From Capronia americana (Eukaryota > Ascomycota > Eurotiomycetes > Chaetothyriales > Herpotrichiellaceae), in assembly GCA_016110215.1 (NCBI GenBank), contig JADWQD010000011.1, forward strand, positions 1,116,001-1,180,000: a stretch of 64,000 bases of DNA, given 5' to 3'. The position numbers were made by a program, and so were the translations under genes. Each line of letters starts with the position of its first letter. Position 1 is the stretch's first letter. Positions 23,743 to 32,604 of this stretch are shown here, in pieces. The notes below the pieces were generated by a model. The model searched no databases. It had not been told where the DNA came from and was given only the letters and a program-made list of their open reading frames with translations.

Positions 23743-24373
23743 TGCAGTACAGTATCGTGTTGTTGGCCGCGGAAAGCAACTCTCTGGAACTGTGGGAAGA
23801 AACGTAGTTGCTCTGGAAGGAAAAAGTTTCTTACCTCTTCTGTGGGAGGCTCCAGCAAGGACGACCCAAGACGACGAATATGTAGGGATTTTGAGCGGTC
23901 ACCTCTTTTGAATATTCCAGCTGTGTGTGCTCTAAAAATCCCTTCACTGGCCTTCTCGACTGCAGACGTCGTGCTGGGTCTGATATCAAATCGCAGGCGG
24001 CTTTGTGAGAGTGTGCTACTTACCCTCACAAGACTTCCCTCTTGAGACGATGAGCCTGTACTGGGCACGCGTTATGACAGCCTCGAAAGCATCGCACAAC
24101 CAGCTTCACGGCCCGCATGTCACGACCTTGACCAGTTTTTCCGAATGGACACGCATCATCAGCTACTTACGACGTTGCTAGCATCAACGTGGGATGTTAA
24201 CACGGAATTTAGTGGTTTGACTTTCGCCCCTCCCAGACAAAAGAAGTTGGGCGAGAACTTTTCGATTCACTTATTACCAGTAGACTGTCATGAGCAGTGT
24301 TCAGAAGCTACGGAGAGGAGACTTGCGGAGCCATGTTGAGCTCAGTATCCGCGTACACGCCGTCAAATGAATG
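23743..24373. other. Intergenic, convergent
   Basis: About 630 bases between the regulator and the SnoaL-like gene. No gene supported. Confidence 0.4.
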
Positions 24374-24766
24374 TCACCCAAAGTCGCTCCATTCCGCGAG
24401 CTTGCCGTCATCCACCACAAAGATGCTACACACCGCCAACTCAAACGGGACACCCGCTTTCCAGTCAAAGAATCCTGGATCCACGTCAGGAGTACCGTAG
24501 TATGTGTGTTCGACGAAGATGGCGTTGCCGGTGATGGCCCATCGAATCGGTGGCTTCACAAATCGGTCCGGAGCTATCTCGATGATTTTTCGGCTCAACT
24601 CGAGTAGATGTGCTTTCCCTTCGCCTTTGAATTGGCCGTGGTGTTCCCATCTGAGGTTGTCCGCCATCATTGAACCAAGCGTGTCGAGATCTTTGGCGTT
24701 GTAAGCGTCGCAGAATCGGTGCACGAAGGCCAGGAGCTGATTGGGATCCATCTTCTGGTCGGGCAT
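24374..24766 (-). CDS. SnoaL-like (NTF2-fold) small protein
   Basis: A single exon of 130 residues with an ATG at 24766. The pattern FVHRFCDAYNAKDLDTLGSM (helix), LRWEHHGQFKG (strand), then ITGNAIFVEHTYYG and CSIFVVDDGKLAEWSDF (strands) is that of the SnoaL/NTF2-like cone fold. Proteins of this type act as polyketide cyclases, limonene-epoxide-hydrolase-like enzymes or binding proteins. Acidic and His residues that could line a pocket are present, but the Asp-Arg-Asp triad of limonene-1,2-epoxide hydrolase cannot be assigned safely. It is divergent from the SDR at 25249 and lies in the same small cluster as the flavin monooxygenase, so a role on the same substrate is plausible. Confidence 0.75.
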   Translation of the reverse strand: MPDQKMDPNQLLAFVHRFCDAYNAKDLDTLGSMMADNLRWEHHGQFKGEGKAHLLELSRKIIEIAPDRFVKPPIRWAITGNAIFVEHTYYGTPDVDPGFFDWKAGVPFELAVCSIFVVDDGKLAEWSDFG

Positions 24767-25248
24767 TTTCTCGGCTTGCGCTGATGTCTGTTGGTGGATG
24801 CTCGGTGAAAGGAACCGGAAGAGGAAGACCGTGTTGTTCAGTGAGAATCGGACAACTCGGCCGCCTTATTATCCTATGCGATCTGTGTCGCCAATTCGAC
24901 TGCCCCAAGCAGCGCTGGCTGGTCCCGGCGAGCCATCAGAGACTGCCACCAAACTTTGCGCACACATTTCCTCGGCTTTACGTGCAATGTTGACCTCCCG
25001 CGGCAATTCCAGCTCGGAAAAGTTGTAGGTACGCGAGAACATCTTGACCGGGTCATCTGCTCAGAAGCCTGATTCCCCGAACACTTACAAGACAGCGGAC
25101 ATGGGCATGTCCATGGAAATTCCGGGGGATCTTTTCGCCCGATTGCTACTTTCGCCGCTTTACCTAAGCTTTAGTCCTACCTTCGTGGTGTATATTGCGC
25201 GAGTCGTTATAGATCTCGATTGACCTGAGACTGGTTCCGAAGACAATC
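24767..25248. promoter_or_regulatory. Divergent promoter, SnoaL-like / SDR
   Basis: About 480 bases between two start codons of divergent cluster genes. No coding sequence is supported. A shared promoter would allow joint control. Confidence 0.45.
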
Positions 25249-26084
25249 ATGGCTGGACAGATCGCTATCGTGTTTGGTGCGGGAAAACAGATCGGCTTGT
25301 GCGCAGTGGAGGAGTTCAAGAAGAAGGGCTACAAGGTTGCGGCTGTCGCTCGATCACTTGAAGCAGGGGAGAGAGACGGCGTCCTTTACATACCCGCCGA
25401 CCTGACCTCGCTCTCCACCGTCGGTGACACATTTGAAGCGGTCCGGAAGAGATGGGGCGCGCCAAGCGTGGTCATTTACAATGGTCAGTAATCTCGAAGC
25501 GCGTGGCATCAATCCATTCATCCTCCTGGAGCCTCGAAGACCAAACAGAAGCTGATGTTGTTGCGCGGCCAGCCTTCAGAATGTATTGGACGAAAGAGTC
25601 TAGCACGTTCGACGTCCCGACAGACGTCTTCGTCAAAGACCTGGAGGTCAATACCACCTCTGCTTTCATCGCGTTAAAGGAAGCCTTGGCCAGTTTCGCA
25701 ACCCTCCCCAAGGAGGCCCCGAAGACTTTCATCTACACCGGCAACATACTGAACGAGGGGCCACTCGCCGGGGCCTTGACACTCGGCATGGGGAAATGCG
25801 CGTCGGCACATATGGTTGAGCTGGCTGACACGCGCTATCGCGACCAGAACATTCGTTTCTTCTTCGTGGATGAGCGCGATGAGCATGGCGTTCCTATGTT
25901 CACAGGTGCGAGCCCTCAGGGACATGCCGACATGTTCCTGTCGCTGGCCCACCGGAGTGCAGGCGACGTACCCTGGCAGGTCACGTTTGTTACCGGCAAA
26001 GGTTTCGTGGAATTCCCGCACAAGGTCATCTTGCCGGCAGACAACTCAACCTACACGACTGACACTACGAGGTCGGTAGACTAA
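25249..26084 (+). CDS. Atypical short-chain dehydrogenase-like protein
   Basis: Exons 25249-25483 and 25573-26084 give 248 residues; the intron of 89 nt is GTCAGT...GGCCAG with a CTGAT branch. The N-terminus AIVFGAGKQIGLCAVEEF is a Rossmann nucleotide-binding turn, and VVIYNA replaces the usual NNAG (here formed across the splice). In the catalytic region the protein reads FIYTGNILNEGP and LTLGMGKCASAHMVELA: the Lys of Y-x-x-x-K is present but the Tyr position is Gly. The classical SDR Ser-Tyr-Lys set is therefore incomplete. Fungal SDR-like proteins with this degenerate motif are common and mostly uncharacterised. Position next to the SnoaL-like and monooxygenase genes suggests cluster membership. 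Confidence 0.82.
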
Positions 26085-26516
26085 TCAGTATTGGATGTGC
26101 CCAATACTAGGCATTGACTGGTGTGTCAACTGCAATGTACTACCGTCGTTGAGCATGTTTACCAAGTATTGCCTACCTAGTGTCATAATTGCTACAAGTT
26201 ATGACGATGGAAGCCCGTTTGAGTGCAGCTTGATCGATACCGGTGGGTGGCAACGACTAGACAAGTAGAGCGACCATCTGACTGCTTGCGGATTTGAAGA
26301 CTGCGACGCATGACGCATGGGCATGTACACTGAACACCCACGATGTCGTTGACAAGCGCTTTTCCGCATCATGGCTAGGGTTGTATGAGCACCGATTACG
26401 CTCATGAGAACCTGACCGCCGATGGATAAGAACGACCTCTTGCAGATTTGTATGGAAACTCTGATGTTTAGCAACACCTGGACATAAATTTGACCATGTC
26501 GTGCTTGGCTATGTAA
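26085..26516. other. Convergent intergenic gap
   Basis: About 430 bases between the SDR-like and the carboxymuconolactone-decarboxylase-like genes. No gene seen. Confidence 0.4.
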
Positions 26517-27122
26517 TTATTGGGGCACAGGGGCGTCGGTCGCGTTTAGGACCATGGACATATAACAAAAAAAGCCAACACAGTGCACAAACCCAATCGT
26601 TGCGTCCTTGCCGAAGCATTCCAACAGCTTGTCCCAATGTTCCTGGGGCATCGGGCCCGGGATGTACAGCAGGTGTCGCATCGCGTCGTAGGCCACGCTG
26701 CAGCGCGTATTCAAGCCCGGTGGTTTCCTGCCCTGGCTGAGGAGACCGATCTCTGTGGCGCTGAGAACTGCTGATTTCTTTGCTGATGCGCCGTGACTGT
26801 AGAGCGCGTACCCAGCCTGGTGTTTGGCCGCCACTGTCAAAACAACGACCTCCTGAACATCAGAAGGAACCCCGAGTTTTGCTATGCCGGCCATGATCTG
26901 CAGAAACGCGGGAGCCATTCGGGCATCGTACGCGATCGTGGGAAAGGGTCCCATCAGAGCTCCTCGCCGATCCTTGTAGATGAAAGCGTCGCCATTCTTC
27001 CCAAATACTCTTTCCACGAAGCTGTAGCATTCATTGATTTGGTCGCGCTGGTCGGCAGGATATTCGTCGACGAGACGCCCTGCTAGACGTGCCGTGAAGT
27101 CTTGTTGGGATACCGAGCCCAT
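26517..27122 (-). CDS. Carboxymuconolactone-decarboxylase-like protein (AhpD-like fold)
   Basis: A single exon of 201 residues with an ATG at 27122 (MGSVSQQDFTARLAGRL). The middle shows the CMD pattern: GPFPTIAYDARMAPAFLQIM, LGVPSDVQEVVVLTVAAKHQAGYALYSHG and then an ATEIGLLSQGRKP helix. The family includes gamma-carboxymuconolactone decarboxylase and AhpD-type peroxidases; members acting on hydroperoxides carry a Cys-x-x-Cys pair, which is absent here (the region has AGYALYSH instead). It is therefore closer to the decarboxylase or lyase-like branch. Fungal homologues often sit in aromatic-compound or secondary-metabolite clusters. It fits with the neighbouring monooxygenase cluster; the substrate is unknown. 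Confidence 0.8.
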   Translation of the reverse strand: MGSVSQQDFTARLAGRLVDEYPADQRDQINECYSFVERVFGKNGDAFIYKDRRGALMGPFPTIAYDARMAPAFLQIMAGIAKLGVPSDVQEVVVLTVAAKHQAGYALYSHGASAKKSAVLSATEIGLLSQGRKPPGLNTRCSVAYDAMRHLLYIPGPMPQEHWDKLLECFGKDATIGFVHCVGFFCYMSMVLNATDAPVPQ

Positions 27123-27987
27123 GTTCCGAGCAGGAAAAGAACGTAGCTTCTTGTCGTTTCTACCTTCAGTAACAATCCAGAGAGTCAGCCCACACTACAA
27201 ACTGTTCGCTCGTGCGGCTTTTACTTGCCCATGGCTTTATCATCGGCTGTAGAAGATGACTTCACAGATACATTGACATTGAGGCGCCCGGGATCTCCGT
27301 GGAGTAATGTGTCTAGTAAGCTGCTCGCTCACTCGGACTTCCGCGGACACGATCCCATGGAGGACAATACAGCTGCCCTTCGGCCAACTGCACTGTGAAC
27401 AAACCGAGCTCGCTTTCGAGCCTAGAAGTTGCTGTGCAGAAGATCAGGAGAATAAGCAGTAAAACTATAGTTTATATTTCTACAAGTATTGGGCCAAAAG
27501 AGGGAAAACCTCGAGCTCGACCTGATTTCTATTGTACGGCAAATGGCGGTGAGGGAAAACCTGTGCAAAGGACCGTCAGTACGCGATACCTACACAGTAC
27601 TCGGTACATATCACGGCACGTCAAGACAGCTGAACTGGGGCAACTGGTAACGCTGTAATATGATATGAATTCTAAGACGAAGAGTGCTAAGTTCTATGAA
27701 GGCGCTCGAAGTGCATATACGCACGCGCGGTTACACGTGCACGTGCAGTCGCGTGTGCACACGTAGTCACGTGTAAGGCTGTAATACAGCTGTAAGGCTG
27801 TGGCAGCGAACCGAACCGTGACAGTACACCTGTAAATTGGCTGCGCCTCGCCGCAGGCAGCCACCTAATCCAGCAGCCCGGGAGTCTTCAAGGCCATACA
27901 CTCAGTCGTCAAGATTTTGACAAGACTCTTGACTGTTTCGCTGTCGCCTCATCCCGACAGGAAAATCAAAGCCACGCTCTCTACAGG
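27123..27987. other. Divergent intergenic region, CMD-like / HET gene
   Basis: About 865 bases with no supported gene. It holds the CACGTG cluster listed separately and short GGCTGTAA direct repeats near 27775-27800. Confidence 0.5.
27734..27773. promoter_or_regulatory. Three CACGTG boxes upstream of the HET gene
   Basis: CACGTG occurs at 27734-27739 and 27740-27745 (head to tail) and again at 27768-27773, with further ACGTG/ACACG half-sites between. CACGTG is the palindromic E-box bound by basic helix-loop-helix proteins. The cluster is 215-255 bases before the HET start codon and about 610-650 bases from the divergent CMD-like start. Confidence 0.6.
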
Positions 27988-30354
27988 ATGGTAACTTGGA
28001 CTTCAAGATTCGATCTGCGCCTGCTTCGACAGCTTGGCCTTGTCTCGGCCATGTGCCTTGGCTGCATTGTGCAATATGTGGGCACTGCACTCATTCTTCG
28101 GGTTGTTATAAAAGACGGTACTCTCTGGCTGATTGGTGTTTTTTTTGGGTTATCCTTCATGACTGCTATGGTGGTGTCTCTATCTTTCCTGTTCCTTTTA
28201 TTTGATGTTTCTGTTTCAATTTTCGTGTATTCCCTTCTGCGTCCATCTGTGCAGTGGCTATTTCATCGCCCCTGGAAAGTGGCCAGGCAGGTGTACTTCC
28301 TTGTCATGTATGGACCGCAACACCATGGAATCTATACACCCATCGACTCTGTGGCAAATCAGATCCGTCTGTTAGTGATTGCTCCTGGGAGACCCTCTGA
28401 GCAGCTCGTTTGCACGCTTCGGTTGACCGACCTAGGGGCACACACTCCCGCCTATACTGCGTTATCTTATACGTGGGGTTCCGACCACATTCGACGCCAT
28501 ATCTCTCTCAATGACTCACCATATACCGTGACACGGAATCTCTTCGACGCTCTCAAGTATCTGCGGTCTGAAAATGCTGAGCGGTTGGTTTGGATCGATG
28601 CCGTATCCATCAATCAGAGCGACCTGGACGAGCGCCGTCAACAAGTCGGCCTGATGCGGTTCATATACTCGCGAGCAACGCACGTTGATATTTGGCTAGG
28701 CAAGGGAACATCCACCACCAATCGGGCCATGCGTTTCATGGGACTCGCTCAGTCAGCTGTCCATCCCCGAGTCTGGTTTGATGAGAGGCTGAAGACCTCC
28801 TTCCTGAGCGAACAACTGGAATGGAAGGCAGTCTTTTCCTTGTTTGGCAACGAGTACTGGAGGAGAGCCTGGATCATTCAAGAGACAGCGGTCGCAAAGC
28901 AGCTCAACATTGCCTGTGGCGAGTATGAGCTCCCATGGGATTGTGTCGTTGAAGCTCAAACAGCATGGATCGGTTTCAAGGCCGGAGCTAGTACGAGGGC
29001 GATCCAGCGTGGGATTGAGTTTGTGGAAGCGGTCACGATTGTAGATGACAATTTGTACGGGGCCAAGGAGCCCAAGAACGTCGGACCCGCGCCTTTGGCA
29101 ATCAACCGTTCCAGAGTTGCGAGTGGCACAAAGGTCTACTTACTGCAGCTTCTCAAGGAAAGCTGGTCAACTCTGGCAACCGATCCGCGGGACAAGGTCT
29201 ATGCGCTTCTCGGCCTTGCGGCGGATTGCGAACAGTCGGGTTTCGAAGCGGATTATGCCTTGACCAAGTTCCAAACATATCTAGGAATGACCCATCATCT
29301 CCTCAAGACGCATGGGAATCTCGACCTCATCACGTTGTCGGGTATGCATCTCACGACATTTCCGCCGTTTTTATACGGAGTGCCCTCCTGGATTCCCACG
29401 CCCTATTTCGCATGGGAAGCACCAACCATGGCCGCGTCAAGTTATTACATCTTCAAAGATGTATCTCAACCCTTCACTGCCGCTGGTGCAATGCCGGCGT
29501 CTGCCTCATTCGTCCCTCATCTTCGAATTCGTCCATCTCTTCGATTGTGGGATCGACTGCTGGACAATAATAATCGTCTCATCCTGCGAGCGAAAGCGTG
29601 CCGCATCGACCGCATTCGCAACCATCTCGTCCAACCGTGGTCACGCAAGAGATATAGTCCCGAGCTTGTAACAGCCAACGAACGGTTCAGCGTCGCGACA
29701 GATTGGCTGCCGAGCTCCATCGCCAGCAATCTTGACATCTTCCGAGGCTGGGAGCGAGATTACTGTGAAGATATCCAGATGCTATACCATTACTTTGTGT
29801 CACAAGCCGCCCCTGAGCAAGATGACCGTGAACGGCAACGTCGGACAGATACATTGTGGCGGACACTAGTCTTCAACCGAACCCACGACGAGAACGTCGC
29901 ACCAGACAGCTGGCTCGACGTCTTCTCCGTCATTGTCAACGGGCCAGCGTCTCTTCCTCCTGAACAGCCCACACATCAGGCAAGAACCAATACTAGCCAT
30001 ATACAACAAGGCTCCACCACCACGCCAGAAAGCCGGGCTCAAGCATTCATCCAACCTTACCTACAGACCTACCGCAATTTACACGTGAGCAGGCGCACCG
30101 TTTTCGAGACGGAAAGCGGCATGATCGCCATTGCCAGTGGTGTCGCCAAGCCAGGAGACTATATCGTGGTGGTGCTCGGCTGTAATATGCCAATGATCAT
30201 GAGGGAGACAAAAGAGCGAGGTCCGACTCCGACCGGAGACAATCCACGCGGCGTGTTATATGGAGCTGTGTATCTACATCCTTATATGTATGGAAAAGTT
30301 GTGGATGAGATCCATAATGGGGAGAGAATCGTGGAAGAGTTTGATTTCTGGTGA
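27988..30354 (+). CDS. HET-domain protein with N-terminal membrane segments
   Basis: A single exon of 788 residues with an ATG at 27988. Residues about 18-84 hold two or three hydrophobic helices (VSAMCLGCIVQYVGTALIL; LWLIGVFFGLSFMTAMVVSL; FLFLLFDVSVSIFVYSLL), unusual for HET proteins, which are mostly soluble. The HET domain follows from about residue 150: YTALSYTWGSD, LVWIDAVSINQSDLDER, RFIYSRATHVDIWLG and YWRRAWIIQE. DPRDKVYALLGLA follows near residue 400. HET domains (TIR-related fold) trigger programmed cell death in heterokaryon incompatibility when partnered with a recognition protein. The C-terminal 350 residues have no recognised domain. A membrane-anchored HET effector is inferred. 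The gene is intact and intronless. Confidence 0.9.
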   Translation: MVTWTSRFDLRLLRQLGLVSAMCLGCIVQYVGTALILRVVIKDGTLWLIGVFFGLSFMTAMVVSLSFLFLLFDVSVSIFVYSLLRPSVQWLFHRPWKVARQVYFLVMYGPQHHGIYTPIDSVANQIRLLVIAPGRPSEQLVCTLRLTDLGAHTPAYTALSYTWGSDHIRRHISLNDSPYTVTRNLFDALKYLRSENAERLVWIDAVSINQSDLDERRQQVGLMRFIYSRATHVDIWLGKGTSTTNRAMRFMGLAQSAVHPRVWFDERLKTSFLSEQLEWKAVFSLFGNEYWRRAWIIQETAVAKQLNIACGEYELPWDCVVEAQTAWIGFKAGASTRAIQRGIEFVEAVTIVDDNLYGAKEPKNVGPAPLAINRSRVASGTKVYLLQLLKESWSTLATDPRDKVYALLGLAADCEQSGFEADYALTKFQTYLGMTHHLLKTHGNLDLITLSGMHLTTFPPFLYGVPSWIPTPYFAWEAPTMAASSYYIFKDVSQPFTAAGAMPASASFVPHLRIRPSLRLWDRLLDNNNRLILRAKACRIDRIRNHLVQPWSRKRYSPELVTANERFSVATDWLPSSIASNLDIFRGWERDYCEDIQMLYHYFVSQAAPEQDDRERQRRTDTLWRTLVFNRTHDENVAPDSWLDVFSVIVNGPASLPPEQPTHQARTNTSHIQQGSTTTPESRAQAFIQPYLQTYRNLHVSRRTVFETESGMIAIASGVAKPGDYIVVVLGCNMPMIMRETKERGPTPTGDNPRGVLYGAVYLHPYMYGKVVDEIHNGERIVEEFDFW

Positions 30355-30891
30355 CTCTTGGTGACTCGTAGTGACCGCATCGGCGAATTATGATTGTTCG
30401 ATTTATTAAAAAGAAAAGAAAAATAGAAACACACTCAACCAGTTATCCTACATATCTCAGGTTTGCTCTCGCCCACAGCCGTTGGGGGAATAATCGAACT
30501 ATATCCTAGCAGCAAAGTGGGAGGAGACGCATGAAAAGGCTGCTTTCGTTGTTCGTGTTTCGTATCACCCTCACTCGACCCGTGAAAGACAATGCAACGC
30601 TACGAACACACATAAGCTTCTCGTGTTAAGTTGACAGTGACAACCTTGCCTCCGTAGATCCATCGGACACTCGAAACATTGCGCCTAGTCTGCCTTAAGT
30701 ATTACCAAAGCCTTTGTCTAGGGCTATTGACCGGCCGGCCGACCGATAAATACGCTAGCTACGGAATGAAAGTTGAGGAAAGCATCGTGCTTGGCTTCGG
30801 GTTCAAATGTCATGATCATGTAGTGTAGATTTTTTAGATGGAAGTGCCCCTCCTTCACTTTTTCTAGGTAGTTGTTCGTCCGATCGCGGCT
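30355..30891. other. Intergenic, no supported gene
   Basis: Downstream of the HET gene, with an A-rich stretch at 30405-30425. No coding signal. Confidence 0.4.
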
Positions 30892-31236
30892 CTAGTATTC
30901 AATGGCGGATCTGGAGGCAGCCGTAACAGCAGCTGAGACTACCATGGCGGCGACATTTACGACTTGGAAGACAGGTGATGCCTGAGATTCTGAGTGAAAA
31001 TCGTTCAGAAAAACGAGAGGGGGTCGGTGAATGCCTCTGTAGTGATACCACAGAACGGGGCCATAGGCGCGAATATATCCGAGAATCTTAGAATTAGGCC
31101 GACGCTGAGGCAGGATTACCAGAAGTGGTAGAGGCTGTATGGTGACGGTCCGGACCTCACCGTTTGCGCTGACCTGGCCATCGTAGGAAGGAGGTGCATG
31201 TCGATCATCCAGCCCGGCAGCAGCTGTAGCAGCCAT
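30892..31236 (-). CDS. Doubtful 114-residue hypothetical protein
   Basis: A single open frame from an ATG at 31236. It reads as an Ala-rich start, a Pro-rich segment (APPSYDG), basic residues and a hydrophobic C-terminal stretch (FQVVNVAAMVVSAAVTAA). No family is recognised, and no flanking exon could be joined in frame. It may be a tail-anchored small protein or chance. Confidence 0.25.
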   Translation of the reverse strand: MAATAAAGLDDRHAPPSYDGQVSANGEVRTVTIQPLPLLVILPQRRPNSKILGYIRAYGPVLWYHYRGIHRPPLVFLNDFHSESQASPVFQVVNVAAMVVSAAVTAASRSAIEY

Positions 31237-32604
31237 CTCTGAACCGTTGCTTTCCGGTGCGCGTGATTTCCCGTTGCCAAACCCACCAAGCCACTCACCC
31301 TAGTGGTCAGACGAGCAAGCGGCATGTTGAATGCGAGGGTCAATGAATGAGACTTCAATGAGAGGCGTTACCAAGGGATTTGCTATGCTTGATATATTCC
31401 GCGGAGTCCCGGAAGGGTCAAAGCCGAGGCTGCTGAAAGAATGGTATCGCGGTATTGCGGAGGACTTGTGGCAGTTCGTGTCCAGTTCTTCTTTCGAAGG
31501 CTCTCATAAAATACGAGAGGCCAGCCAGGCATCAACGGCATGATAATGACGACGCATTTCGTGTATAAAGCCTCGCGGAGAGGACCGAAATTAGTATGTA
31601 GTGCGCCTTCTGGTGCAGGAACGTGTCTGGCGGTGATGTATCTCGATACTGGCTGGGATTTTAGCGCAAGGCTGTGCCCCTTTGCTTTTCCTTTGCTTGC
31701 GAGCATCACATACACAGAGAGAGGAACGACACAGCTGCTTATTATTGAATGGGTCCCGCCTTCGAGATTTAATGGTTTGAGTGTGACAGAGGCAGTGCCT
31801 GCCGCCGTACGAGACATACCCGTTGACTGTATGTCGCACTCGGTTGCGCAGATGCTGGTCCATCATACTGTCGGGAGTTGTTCCACACGATTTGGCGACC
31901 TCCTGGGTTCTGGAACACTCAGTGGGACTGACCCCAGCACTGAAGGAAGTCGTTTGGAGATCAGAAATGGAGGCAAACTTTCCCCTTCAACACGGAGGTG
32001 GCGCTGAGCCAGGATTTCTGGAAGCTGGAGGCACGGTCGTGACGTGAGGAGGCCTTCACTGGTCGGCTTCGGGAACTGCGTTGGCAACTGGACGCATGGG
32101 ATTTATTGTACACAAAGCAGTGCACAGATAGCTCGCCTCGGAATCATGTATACCATCCCTGTCAGGTCTTCTTCATTGCGACCTTCCGGTCGGGCAAGCT
32201 CTACCATTGTCCACACCACACCATTTCTTGACCCATGGAGCATATTTTTGTGACCCACGACATGACGTTTAAAAAATCCAGTCTTGGTGGCATGGTTGCA
32301 TAAAATCTTCCGGAATCCATGCTCGCCCGGCCTTCGCCCTTCTCTCAATGATCAAAGCCGAGTGTTCATGCCCGTTGAGTTGCCGTCTCCACCCATTGTG
32401 AGCCGACCACATCTTGTGTCTTGGGGTTTGTCCCAATACTATTGATACCTAATGACACCATTTAAATTTTTCTGATGACGGAGTATACATATAGCACTTG
32501 GTCCTTTCCACCCCTTGTGAGACAGGCATCCAGCATGCAGGACTAGAACCGGCGTCTTTGCAAACCAAATTTATCACGTCTCTTCATTCGGTATCGTTTA
32601 CATC
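31237..32604. other. Intergenic, upstream of the ThDP decarboxylase gene
   Basis: About 1.37 kb. Overlapping open frames of 70-155 codons on both strands look like chance frames, without domains. It should include the promoter of the decarboxylase gene. Confidence 0.45.

Noticed and set aside
31540..32007. 155-codon plus-strand open frame
   Set aside because: No family resemblance; neighbouring frames of similar size on both strands suggest chance.
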